Positions 50,156 to 58,988 of a stretch of DNA of 64,000 bases are shown piece by piece (positions within the stretch are counted from its first letter, which is position 1; every line of letters begins with the position of its first letter). The notes beneath the pieces are model-generated. The model did not search any database and was not told the DNA's origin. It saw nothing but the letters and a program-made list of their open reading frames with translations. The stretch comes from JACMLC01 sp963720235 (GTDB taxonomy: Bacteria; Acidobacteriota; Blastocatellia; Pyrinomonadales; Pyrinomonadaceae): NCBI GenBank assembly GCA_963720235.1, contig OY970389.1, forward strand, positions 310,001 through 374,000, in the 5' to 3' direction. A program made the translations under genes and the position numbers.

Positions 50156-52054
50156 TTATGGAATATAAGCCGAAGCGACAGGCGTGTCTCCATTAAGTCC
50201 GAACTGCTCTGCGCGCAAAGCGTTCGTCGTGCTCAGCAAGATATAGAATGCGCCGGCAGAGGGACGGAAGATTGCTACATCCCATTTGCCGTCGCCATCG
50301 TAATCGCCCGCGACAGGCATGTCGCCGCTTGTCCCCCACGCGACGGCGCGGAAGCTGTTGTCAGTGCTTTGCAGGTAGTACCAGCTTGATGTGCCGGGCC
50401 GATAGACAGCGATGTCCGTCTTGCCGTCGCCGTCAAAATCACCTGCAACAGGTTTGTCTCCCGTCGTTCCCCATTGCTGGCTGATGATGTTGCCATTCGA
50501 GCTTTGCAGAATGTAATACGCGCTCGCGGATGGACGATAGACTGCCGTGTCCGCTTTGCCGTCTCCGTCATAATCTCCCATCACAGGCACGTCGCCACTC
50601 ATGCCCCATTGCTGTGCATGGAAAGAATTGTCAGAGCTATACAGGAAATAGAAAGTGCCGGACGAAGGACGAAAGACTGCGATGTCTGCTTTGCCATCGC
50701 CGTCGTAATCTGCGGGAGCAGGGATGTCAACGCTTGTGCCGAACTGCACGGCGCGGAATGCGCTGGTCGAACTGTCAATGATGTACCAAGCCCCGTTGCG
50801 AAAGACTGCGATGTCTGTCTTGCCGTCGCCGTCAAAGTCTGCGGGAACGATTTTGTCCGTGCTGATGCCGAACTGCTGGCCCGTGAAAGTATTGTTCGAG
50901 CTTTGCAGGATGTACCAAGTGGCATCGACGGGACGAAATACCGAAACATCCGTCTTGCCGTCCCCATCAAAATCAAATGGCGCGGGCCTGCTTCTGGTGA
51001 CAGTAATCAGGACATCATTGCCACTGCCGCCCGCATAAGTGATGCGAAAGTTGATGCCTTCCTGCGTAGTAAAATTTGCTCCTTCCGGCATGCCTGCAAA
51101 ATTTCCTGTGACTGCATCCGTGCCATCGTTGTTGATGATGACGTAGGCATCGCCGACGCCCGGCGTGAAGCCCGGAAAGATTGCTGGCACCAGTATGCCA
51201 TTCGTCAGGTCAACCGCGCCTGTGACATTGAGCTGGTCATAACCGCTTCCGGCAGTCGTGCCGTTAATCTTCGGAGCAAAGATAGCCAGCGAGTTGACAG
51301 CGAGGTTGCCGTGAATATTGAGTATGCCTGTCGGCGAGGTCAGAGAGCCCGCGCTCACGATGCCGCTCGTCGCCGTCACCGCTCCGGTCGTGCCTGTGCC
51401 GCCGAGCGCGCCGCCCGCGACAGTCACAGAGGTCAGTGCCTGCGCGCCGTCAATGATAAGGATGCCGTTGTTGACAGTCGTTGGGCCAGTGAAGTTGTTG
51501 CCGTTGAAAATCAAAGCGATGCCTAAGCCTTCTTTGGTCAATCCGCCTGAGCCATTTATCAATCCGAGAATGAGAGTCGTGCCGCTTCCGCCGAGCGTCA
51601 GTAGATGCCCGTTGTTGATGAGGCCGATGTTGATGCTCAAGGTCGCGCCAGCGTCGGATGTAAAAGTCTGCGGCGCGCCGAGCCGTATGACGGTGTTGAC
51701 GGCGAGCGTCCCTGCGTTCGCCGTGATGCCATTGCTGAGCGTGAAGAGATTGCCGCCGATGGCATATGTCCCGCCTGTGATGGTGATTGAATTGAAGGTT
51801 GTAAAGAGCGCGAAATTATTACTGGTTGTCATCTGCGCCGCGCCAGCAGGGAACACTAAATCGTCGCCAGCCACAGGAGCTATATCGTCAACCCAGTTGG
51901 CGGCAGTCGTCCACGAAGCATTCGCGCCGCCGCCGTCCCATGTGCGCGTCGCCGCGCGGGCCGTTGTCCAGCCGCAGAGAAACACGAGCGTGATGCACGC
52001 TGTCAACAGATAACGACGCACAGAGGGTTTATGAAAAAAAGCAGTTTGACGCAT
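50156..52054 (-). CDS. Secreted autotransporter-type beta-strand / VCBS repeat protein
   Basis: 632 residues from the ATG at 52054, with GGAG about 12 nt upstream. A signal peptide follows a basic start (MRQTAFFHKPSVRRYLLTACITLVFLCGWTTARA). Residues to about 370 contain autotransporter-associated beta-strand repeats (GSGGLTKEGLGIALIFNGNNFTGPTTVNNGILII, typical of PATR-type passenger helices). The C-terminal half is six repeats of about 45 residues: DFDGDGK(T)D(V)(S)VFRP...WYILQSS...QFG.S.DKPV. The same six-repeat module is seen at 2117-4093 and 58989-60575. No beta-barrel translocator is present, so it is not a true autotransporter. Confidence 0.9.
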   Translation of the reverse strand: MRQTAFFHKPSVRRYLLTACITLVFLCGWTTARAATRTWDGGGANASWTTAANWVDDIAPVAGDDLVFPAGAAQMTTSNNFALFTTFNSITITGGTYAIGGNLFTLSNGITANAGTLAVNTVIRLGAPQTFTSDAGATLSINIGLINNGHLLTLGGSGTTLILGLINGSGGLTKEGLGIALIFNGNNFTGPTTVNNGILIIDGAQALTSVTVAGGALGGTGTTGAVTATSGIVSAGSLTSPTGILNIHGNLAVNSLAIFAPKINGTTAGSGYDQLNVTGAVDLTNGILVPAIFPGFTPGVGDAYVIINNDGTDAVTGNFAGMPEGANFTTQEGINFRITYAGGSGNDVLITVTRSRPAPFDFDGDGKTDVSVFRPVDATWYILQSSNNTFTGQQFGISTDKIVPADFDGDGKTDIAVFRNGAWYIIDSSTSAFRAVQFGTSVDIPAPADYDGDGKADIAVFRPSSGTFYFLYSSDNSFHAQQWGMSGDVPVMGDYDGDGKADTAVYRPSASAYYILQSSNGNIISQQWGTTGDKPVAGDFDGDGKTDIAVYRPGTSSWYYLQSTDNSFRAVAWGTSGDMPVAGDYDGDGKWDVAIFRPSAGAFYILLSTTNALRAEQFGLNGDTPVASAYIP

Positions 52055-52154
52055 GATTACTTGAAACTCCAAAAGAAAATGTCAGAGGTAGAGCTTGCTT
52101 CACAGGACAGGCTCGGATTGTGCGCTTCTGTTTGATGCGCAGTCAAGCGGCAAA

Positions 52155-52232
52155 GAAAGTTTCCCGCAAAGGCGCAAAGGCGCAAAGAAAAGCAACCTGT
52201 CTTTTCTTCGCGCCTCTGCGCGTTTGGGGAGA
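52155..52232. repeat. GCAAAG-word inverted repeat, copy A6 (degenerate)
   Basis: Left end GAAAGTTTCCCGCAAAGGCG, right arm CTTCGCGCCTCTGCGCGTTT then GGGGAG. Several mismatches in the right arm. It lies between the M36 protease stop and the VCBS gene start, both on the minus strand. Confidence 0.75.
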
Positions 52233-52250
52233 GTTTGTTCTGCCTGCTCT

Positions 52251-55200
52251 CTATCTCAGAAGCTGAGCAGTGACTTTGCGCGTCAGCGGGTTGACGGTAA
52301 AGCGCACGAGTCTGGTCAAGATTGAGCCGCCTGTCGAAGCGCCGCCAGAGATGCCGCTTCCGCCGATAGTGCGCGTGCCAGCGTTCTCGTTCTGCGAGCC
52401 TTGCGGCAGCAGTTGGTCGCTGACGATATTGAACTGCGCTGGCCCATTGAGCCAGCCACGCACGCGGAAGAAATAGCGCGTGTTAGGTTCAACCGCGACG
52501 ACGAAATGCTCGTCCGCAGTCTCGCCGGCAGATTCCGCAATCACTTCCCCATCTTCCGTGCGAAGCTCCAGGTCGAGGTCGCGCGCCATCACCGAAGACA
52601 ATGTGGCTTCAAGATAGAGCGCGTCCTCTTTGGTGACGACTTCGATGTCTTCCCACGTGATGCCTCTGAATTGCGGGTCGCCGTAGGTCGGTGACAACTC
52701 GCCCGTCACAAGGCTCGACGGGTCGCCCGCAAGGAGTTGTCCTGACTTTGTTTCGCGGAAGATGGAATAGACCACTGGCGGCGGCGGATTCGATGTCCCG
52801 TCCGGCAGTTGGCTGCCGTTGCCAACTGTCGAGCTAAAGAATGCGCCCGCAGTAATCCGCGCATCGAAGGTGAAAAGCTGCGCGCCCGGATCATTGAACT
52901 CAAGGCGTTTGGCGTTTGAAGTCGCGCCGAGCGGCAAGGTCTGATTGTAAACAAACGTGTTGCCGTTCTGGTCTGCGTTTCTCACGGACACAGTCGGGTT
53001 CGAGATGTTTGTAATCTGGAACTTGATTGCGCCGTAGGCTGTCTTGTCAAAGCTGAATGCGCCGCGCGCGTTGGTCAGCTTGTTATCAAAAGCCATCACG
53101 CCGTTCGAGAAAGTGATGTTTGAGATGGCCGAGTCAATCTGCGCGGTCAAATCCTGCTCGGCGCGGACGGCGCGGCTTGAGCCGCTAAAGTTCGAGACGC
53201 CGATTTGCCCTGTCTGGTTGACGCCGATGGCGCGCACTACATATTCGCTGTCGAACAAATCATTCAAGCCAGATGCCGAAAAGATTTCGTGAATCGGCCC
53301 TTCGTCAACATAGGAAAGTTGATTTCCGGCAACATAGGCTACATGGCGAAAGCCAGTTGTCGTTGCATCGCCGTCAATGTATTCGCGCTTGCCGTTCGGC
53401 TCGCGGCGATTCTCAAAACCAATTTTGCGTTTCAAGACTTCGTAGGCAACTGCGCCCTGCGAAGCATCCCAACTGACGCGCAGAGAGCGCGGGCTGGCTG
53501 AATCAACAGAGACGTTCGAGGGAACAGCCGGAGCCGCCTGCTCGCCGACAAACGGAGTCACCTGCGTGGAAATCGTAGCCTTGCCCGAAGCATCAACCTC
53601 TCTGGCATTGATGCCCATTTCATGCGCGGCGTAAACCTGTTCGATGATGGCGCGGTGCTTGCCCGGCGCGGTCAGGTCTGTCGAATCCGTCGGATAAAGA
53701 AGCTGGTCTGCGACAATCATCGCGTCGCGCGATTTGACGAAAGTATCAGGCGCGGTCGTGCCTAAGATGTACATCGCGCCTAAGAAATCACGCTCGAAGA
53801 TTTCCGTGCCTTTCGTGATTTTCTTTCCGGCGAGTCCATTTTCAGGAAGCGGGCGTTTGTAAATCGTGTCATTCGGATAGACGCGACCCAGCATCTCTCT
53901 GATGTCCCACATCGTGGACATGTAGATTTCGCCGTCATAGTGCTCTTCAAAATCATAGCGGTCAGGTTTGGCCGGGAGCACGAACGGAATCAACTCCGGC
54001 TCTGCGGGCCAGAAGAGCGTGCCGATGTCTGAATATTTCAAAGTCGAGCGGGCCGTGCGTATGTAAGCAATCGCGTCAGGGTTTTGGTTGCGACTGCGTG
54101 CGCGGTCGCGGAAGCCTTTCGATTGTATGACATACTCGCCAAGCGCATCATTATTCGTAATCGTAAAGGCCCACATGTCCGCCTGTCCTTCGTTCATCGC
54201 GTTGGCTTCGTTGCCGCCTTCAAGCCCTGCAATCGGGCTCGTGATGGCATGCATGCCTTCGTGATACGGCACAGTGCCTTCGAGCGCGAGGTCGTTCATC
54301 AAAAATCCGTGACCGTAGCTCGTCGTATTAACCACGCCTTCGGGCGCAGGCGAGCCGGTCGCAATCTGATAAATGCCAGTCACGTTAGCCGCGAAAGCGT
54401 TGTCCATGCCGAGAGCTTTGAAAGCTAAGTTCGGGTCGGCAGGGTCTGGGACAGAGTTACGCAAGACCACGTTCAGGGCCAGATAGACATTCGGGAAATG
54501 GACTGTCGCCGGAAGCGGAACAGTCTTGTTCGGATACGTGTCCGGGAAATCGCCCTCGCTGCCGCCTGCCGTTTGACGGTCTCCGGCGACGTGCAGATAG
54601 TCAACATATTCGAGCAGGTATGTGACGAAGAAGAAAGAATTGATTTCGTCCTGATGCTCTGCTGGCTCTGCAAACTGGTCTTGCTCGTTGGTGCGCGCTT
54701 CAAAGCCCGCTGGGTTGTCCTGCCGGAAATGCCATGTGCCGAGCGCGGCTTGCGCGAAAGGCTGCTTGGTCGCCAGCACGTTGTTGACGAGCGCGTGCGT
54801 GCCTGTCAATGTTCCATTCAAACCCGTCACCACGTTCTGCTGGTCAAAGGAGCGCAGGTTAACGCGCACTTGACCGCACGGCGTGCCGTCGCAATCGGAG
54901 ATGATTGACTGGTCTTTGAGTTCCTGCGTGAGCGTCGGATATTTCGGATAGATATCAGCCGTCATCGGATGCACAGGGTTTTGGAAATTTATAAAATCCT
55001 GACGCGAAACCATCTCGCCTGTGTGCGCATCAACTTCCGTCAGGAAGAGGCCGAACGGATTGGTCGAAAACTTTGCGACCTTCCAGACAAGCTTGTAGCC
55101 ATCTGCGGTCGGATAAATTCCAAGACGCGGTTCGAGATTGCTGACTGCCGAGACCTGTTGAGAGATGACGTTCAGGCCGGGCTGCAAAATGCTTTGAATG

Positions 55201-55880
55201 TTTGCCGGAAGATTGATTCTAAATCGCGCGAGTTCGTTATCAACTGTCTGACGCGCTTGTTGTGCGGAAACAGTCGGCTGCGTATTGACATTCACATTAC
55301 TGAAATACGGGCCGGATGCCATCACGACGCGGCCTTCTTTCATCACGAGACCGATGCCGCCGCCTTTGACATCAATGCCATTAAAAGTTTGTTGGAAGCG
55401 AAGCAGATTTCCGCCGAGAGCCTGTTTGTTGCTGACGAGGCGCAGGTCTGCGGCATTTGAGATGCCAAAGAGCGCGGCATTCTGTTGAAGAAAAGCTCGG
55501 CCCGCTTCTTCCGGCGTGCCTGTGAAAGGTTGGCTTGCAAAATCATAGAGCACATCTGGCGAGCCTGCGAACTCGTTCCAACGCGCAGACATCTGCGGCG
55601 CGCTGGCTGAAGCTTTCAAGCTATTCAAGGCTGCCTGTTGCTGGCTCGACGGCGCACGCAAATTTCCGATAGCGCGGCTCTGGTTCAAATCAAAATCCGG
55701 CACGAGACGTTTGTACATCGGCGCAAGCTGATTCGCGCTCTTCACGTTCACGCTCTGCACACCCGGCGCGGCCTCTGTGCGGCTAAAAGGAAAATAGATT
55801 GCCGTCATAAACATCGCCAGCACTAAGGCGACGATTGAATAATTTCTAAAACTCCGCGTGTGGTTCGTTCTGCTCTTCAT
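52251..55880 (-). CDS. Large secreted M36 (fungalysin)-like metallopeptidase
   Basis: 1209 residues from the ATG at 55880, chosen for GGAGG 5 nt upstream. Signal peptide (YSIVALVLAMFMTAIYFPFSR), an FTP-type propeptide (LRLVSNKQALGGNLLRFQQTFNGIDVKGGGIGLVMKEGRVVMASG), then the protease domain with HEGMH (His540, Glu541, His544) and third ligand Glu564 in AMNEGQADMWAFT. Downstream are fibronectin-like segments (PSNVSVDSASPRSLRVSWD) and a C-terminal beta domain with a (V)AVEPNTRYFFRV-type fold. It degrades protein outside the cell after propeptide removal. Adjacent to the S8 protease. Confidence 0.93.
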   Translation of the reverse strand: MKSRTNHTRSFRNYSIVALVLAMFMTAIYFPFSRTEAAPGVQSVNVKSANQLAPMYKRLVPDFDLNQSRAIGNLRAPSSQQQAALNSLKASASAPQMSARWNEFAGSPDVLYDFASQPFTGTPEEAGRAFLQQNAALFGISNAADLRLVSNKQALGGNLLRFQQTFNGIDVKGGGIGLVMKEGRVVMASGPYFSNVNVNTQPTVSAQQARQTVDNELARFRINLPANIQSILQPGLNVISQQVSAVSNLEPRLGIYPTADGYKLVWKVAKFSTNPFGLFLTEVDAHTGEMVSRQDFINFQNPVHPMTADIYPKYPTLTQELKDQSIISDCDGTPCGQVRVNLRSFDQQNVVTGLNGTLTGTHALVNNVLATKQPFAQAALGTWHFRQDNPAGFEARTNEQDQFAEPAEHQDEINSFFFVTYLLEYVDYLHVAGDRQTAGGSEGDFPDTYPNKTVPLPATVHFPNVYLALNVVLRNSVPDPADPNLAFKALGMDNAFAANVTGIYQIATGSPAPEGVVNTTSYGHGFLMNDLALEGTVPYHEGMHAITSPIAGLEGGNEANAMNEGQADMWAFTITNNDALGEYVIQSKGFRDRARSRNQNPDAIAYIRTARSTLKYSDIGTLFWPAEPELIPFVLPAKPDRYDFEEHYDGEIYMSTMWDIREMLGRVYPNDTIYKRPLPENGLAGKKITKGTEIFERDFLGAMYILGTTAPDTFVKSRDAMIVADQLLYPTDSTDLTAPGKHRAIIEQVYAAHEMGINAREVDASGKATISTQVTPFVGEQAAPAVPSNVSVDSASPRSLRVSWDASQGAVAYEVLKRKIGFENRREPNGKREYIDGDATTTGFRHVAYVAGNQLSYVDEGPIHEIFSASGLNDLFDSEYVVRAIGVNQTGQIGVSNFSGSSRAVRAEQDLTAQIDSAISNITFSNGVMAFDNKLTNARGAFSFDKTAYGAIKFQITNISNPTVSVRNADQNGNTFVYNQTLPLGATSNAKRLEFNDPGAQLFTFDARITAGAFFSSTVGNGSQLPDGTSNPPPPVVYSIFRETKSGQLLAGDPSSLVTGELSPTYGDPQFRGITWEDIEVVTKEDALYLEATLSSVMARDLDLELRTEDGEVIAESAGETADEHFVVAVEPNTRYFFRVRGWLNGPAQFNIVSDQLLPQGSQNENAGTRTIGGSGISGGASTGGSILTRLVRFTVNPLTRKVTAQLLR

Positions 55881-55920
55881 GATGCCTCCGTAGGTAGGGA
55901 AAGATAAATCGGCGTTTAAT

Positions 55921-55958
55921 CTCGAAGCCTCAAGCTTGTGCAAGCTTGAGGCTTCGAG
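55921..55958. repeat. Perfect 18-bp palindromic hairpin
   Basis: CTCGAAGCCTCAAGCTTG, 2-nt centre, then CAAGCTTGAGGCTTCGAG, an exact inverted repeat. It lies between the S8 protease stop and the M36 protease start. Minus-strand reading is followed by ATTAAA, not a strong T-run, so it may be a terminator or processing hairpin. Confidence 0.85.
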
Positions 55959-55973
55959 AGTTTCCTTTTCGCA

Positions 55974-58550
55974 TCAGCCGCCGGTCGTAAATAGCTGGCG
56001 ATAGAGATTGAGTTTGACAGCCAACGTGCCGCGCGCGACGCTTGTGCCGGGCTCAAAGCGCGGGCCGGGCAAGACCTGAAATTGTCCCGGCCCGATTTGA
56101 ATCACTTCCGCCGGAAACGCTTCAAACAATCCGCTATTGAGAGCTATCTGCACATAGCCGCGCAGGCCCGGCGCAATCTGTCCGTTATCCGAAAGCGGCG
56201 CGCCGTTATAAGTGACTGTCGAGTTAGCAAGCCCGCGCGCTTCCGCATCGCGTCCGAGCGCGCGCACAAGCGCAACCGCTAAATCGAGACGATTCACAGA
56301 GCCAGACGGATTAAAGCTTGTCCCGGAAGAACTCATCATCCCGTTCGGCGCGAAATCGTAGTCGCGCAATGTAGAGCCTCTGGCCGTCACAGCCTCCGCG
56401 ATGCGAACGAGGTCGCCTGAGACATCCGCGAACTTCTGCGTCGCGGCGATTGATTGACGAAGCGGAGTATTCAGGACGAGCGCACGCGCAAGGTCTTCGC
56501 GTGTCACAGTCTGATTGGGATGGAAGCTGCCGTCCGCGTAAGTGTCAATCACGCGATTCTTGAGCGCGGCTTCTATCTGCGCCTGTTGCGGGTGGCCCAG
56601 GATGTCCGGGATGGTCGGCAGAATGAATTTAATCTGATTGACATTGCCGTCAACCGGGCCGGGCGAAGCAATCTGCATCGGAGAAGAGGCTCCCTGCACA
56701 GCCGTCAGGCCGCGCGCGCCGCGCACTTCCAGAGTCCATGTCCCTGCTTCCGGGTTCTGGACCACAATCTGTCGTGCAGAACTGCCGAGCACAGGATTCT
56801 CAATCGCTGTCGAGTAACCAACTCCGCTCGGCGAAGTGATTCTGATGCCGACGAAATTTCCGGTGCCTTCTTCCGCAGCGTTATCAACCGTAGCGAAAAC
56901 GTCGAGCACGTTCATTCCTGCGTCAACCGTAAAGGTCGTCGCATTGGTTGACTCTGGGCCAGAAACTTCCGGGCTGAAATCTATATGGAAAGGTTGAGCG
57001 GCGGGGCGTTCTTCACCGAACTGAACATTGAAAGCCTGTTCCGAGAAATTCTGATAAACCTTCGAGCGATTGAAAACTTTGTCCACAGCAGCGTAAGCAT
57101 TGACGTAGCCCGCGCCGACTTCAAAGTCCTCATAGCCGGGCATGCGTGTCGTCGTCTCTGTCAGAATCTGCCGGATTTCCGCAGGCGTCAGTGTCGGGTC
57201 AACATCGAGCATGAGGGCCACGATGCCTGCTACGAACGGCGTCGCCATCGAAGTGCCGGAAATCTGCGTGTAGAAGGGAAGCATGCCGGGCGCAATTTCC
57301 GTGTCCGCCGTCAAACCATTGGAAGTCAGGTTTGTCGAGGCGCGAACGGAAATGATGTCTGTCGTAAATCCATAGCGAGTCTGGCTGCCAGCGAAGTAGC
57401 GTCCGGTTCCGGGCGCGGCCAAGGTCGGTTGCGCGTTATCGTTGAGCGGGTCGCTGTCGTTTAATCGTTCCGCGCGCGGAACTCCGCGAGAAGAGAAGTC
57501 TGCGAGCATTCCATCTTTTGTTCCGGCGGCGATGCCCATTGCCCAGGGCGATTGACCGTAAGGGCTGAGCGTGTCCTTTGCCGCGCCGTCGTTTCCGGCT
57601 GCGAAGAGGACTGTGATGTTGCGTTCGTAAGCGAGTTGGCTGGCGATGATGAACGGATGATTCGGGTCGTAGCTTGCGCCGCCGAGTGGGCCATAAGAAT
57701 TTGTGATGACGCGAATGTTGTAAGTCTCTTGATGCGAGAGTCCGTATTCCCATCCGGCCAGTGCATCAAGCACAAGGATAATTGCGCCGCCGCCTGAGCC
57801 AACAATCTTCGCTCCCGGCGCAACGCCCGCGTAAGTGCTGCCCGAACGGCTGCCGAGACCGCCGACGATGCCAGCGCAGTGTGTGCCGTGTCCCACAGTG
57901 TCTGTGTTCGGCACGTTCTCTATCGAGAGCGAGGGCGTCAAACCGTTGACCGGAACTCCGCCAATCGTGATGCCTGTGTTGCCCGTGTCTGTCGAGACGA
58001 CGCGCTGTGTGTTCTGTATAACTTTTGTGCCGTATGGCAAATCTGCATGCGTCGCATCAATGCCGGAGTCAATAACGAAGACTGAAAAATTTCCCGCGCC
58101 CGAAACAGGCATTCCGCCGTTGCGAAAAGTAAAGCCTGTGTCCGTCCGCAGCTTGTCCACACCCGTCATCATGCGCGCCTGATTCATGTGATAAATCTGA
58201 CGGTCATTGGACCAGATGGAACGCACCGCGCTGTTGCTTGCCAGAGCGCGCACCTGCCCTGCATTGAGCGCGGCTCCGACCATGCCGAGCGTCCGAAAAG
58301 TCACGCCGTTGTTAATGCCGAGGCCGCGCAACAGATTCAAATGGCTTGCAGTCAAACCGTTTGAAGTATTGAAGCTGATAATGACCACTCCAACCGAAGC
58401 ATTATTGGCAAGCCCTTGAAGCTGATTCTGCAAGGTCGGGCTCAAACTCGCAGCCGCGAAGCCCTGCCCGTAAGAGACACACACCAGCACGAGTACAAAA
58501 ACCAAGCCGACAAATCTTTTTGCCATCTCACCTGCTCTGGACGCCCTCAT
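55974..58550 (-). CDS. Secreted S8 subtilisin-like protease with SLH-type C-terminus
   Basis: 858 residues from the ATG at 58550, which has AGGAGG 9 nt upstream. Signal peptide (FVGLVFVLVLVCVSYGQGFAAA), an I9-like propeptide region, then the catalytic domain: Asp161 (VIDSGIDATHAD), His221 (VGHGTHCAGIVG), oxyanion Asn320 (FAAGNDG), Ser434 (SGTSMATPFVAGIVAL). A P-domain-like beta region follows (FVGIRITSPSGVGYS), then S-layer-homology repeats from about 660 (VIDTYADGSFHPNQTVTREDLARALV and two more degenerate copies), which would anchor the enzyme to the cell surface. Next to the M36 protease on the same strand. Confidence 0.94.
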   Translation of the reverse strand: MRASRAGEMAKRFVGLVFVLVLVCVSYGQGFAAASLSPTLQNQLQGLANNASVGVVIISFNTSNGLTASHLNLLRGLGINNGVTFRTLGMVGAALNAGQVRALASNSAVRSIWSNDRQIYHMNQARMMTGVDKLRTDTGFTFRNGGMPVSGAGNFSVFVIDSGIDATHADLPYGTKVIQNTQRVVSTDTGNTGITIGGVPVNGLTPSLSIENVPNTDTVGHGTHCAGIVGGLGSRSGSTYAGVAPGAKIVGSGGGAIILVLDALAGWEYGLSHQETYNIRVITNSYGPLGGASYDPNHPFIIASQLAYERNITVLFAAGNDGAAKDTLSPYGQSPWAMGIAAGTKDGMLADFSSRGVPRAERLNDSDPLNDNAQPTLAAPGTGRYFAGSQTRYGFTTDIISVRASTNLTSNGLTADTEIAPGMLPFYTQISGTSMATPFVAGIVALMLDVDPTLTPAEIRQILTETTTRMPGYEDFEVGAGYVNAYAAVDKVFNRSKVYQNFSEQAFNVQFGEERPAAQPFHIDFSPEVSGPESTNATTFTVDAGMNVLDVFATVDNAAEEGTGNFVGIRITSPSGVGYSTAIENPVLGSSARQIVVQNPEAGTWTLEVRGARGLTAVQGASSPMQIASPGPVDGNVNQIKFILPTIPDILGHPQQAQIEAALKNRVIDTYADGSFHPNQTVTREDLARALVLNTPLRQSIAATQKFADVSGDLVRIAEAVTARGSTLRDYDFAPNGMMSSSGTSFNPSGSVNRLDLAVALVRALGRDAEARGLANSTVTYNGAPLSDNGQIAPGLRGYVQIALNSGLFEAFPAEVIQIGPGQFQVLPGPRFEPGTSVARGTLAVKLNLYRQLFTTGG

Positions 58551-58712
58551 TTTTCCAATCCTCCTGCTCATTGATGAAAAGCTCGCATGCTAAGAGAATA
58601 AGGATTCGGCTTGAGATTTCCTTGAGAGCGCGCGGGCCGGTTTCAAGGCTGGCAGGAATAGCGTTTTTGCTAAGTTTTATGAGGATTTTGCAGGCTTGAG
58701 GAAAACTTGAGA

Positions 58713-58792
58713 GACGGTAGAGGCGAGATGTTTGACGATAGAAGCAAGATGTTTGACGATAGAGGCGAGATGTTTTTAGTAGAGAACGAGAT
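58713..58792. repeat. 21-bp tandem array, about four units
   Basis: Three full units of GACGRTAGARGCRAGATGTT plus T at 58713, 58734 and 58755, then a truncated diverged unit. It directly abuts the multi-hairpin element at 58793, as the larger 21-bp array at 11098 abuts its copy at 11336; the unit sequence differs but the period is identical. Confidence 0.85.
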
Positions 58793-58937
58793 GCGGCTCT
58801 GCCGCTTTGGCTGTGCGGAAAGCCTCTGGCTTTCGGTTTGCGCTCCTTTAACCTTAGGCGAGGCTCAGCCTCGCCGGGGAAAAAAATAGCTGTGCGGAAA
58901 GTCTCAGACTTTCCGCACAGCAGGCGGCCACAGCCGC
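58793..58937. repeat. Composite multi-hairpin element, copy 4
   Basis: Hairpins in order: GCGGCTCTGCCGC; GGAAAGCCTCTGGCTTTC; AGGCGAGGCTCAGCCTCGCC; TGTGCGGAAAGTCTCAGACT paired with itself to TTCCGCACA; GCGGCCACAGCCGC. Cleanest copy, best for defining the boundaries. Confidence 0.87.
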
Positions 58938-58988
58938 TTTCATCCTTAACGAAGCGATGTTTTCTTACTTCGAACTCTCGTTCATCCG

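Larger units (their letters stand above)
58551..58988. other. 438-bp gap with 21-bp array and multi-hairpin element
   Basis: Contains a four-unit 21-bp array (58713-58793) and the multi-hairpin element (58793-58937). No gene-like open frame. The array keeps one frame open as MFDDRGEMF heptads, considered incidental. Confidence 0.75.

Noticed and set aside
50474..51526. Long antisense open frame over the VCBS gene at 50156
   Set aside because: Repeat-derived, with periodic low-complexity residues mirroring the VCBS repeats on the real strand.
50156..52054. Classical autotransporter
   Set aside because: Passenger-like strands are present but the C-terminus is VCBS repeats, with no beta-barrel domain.
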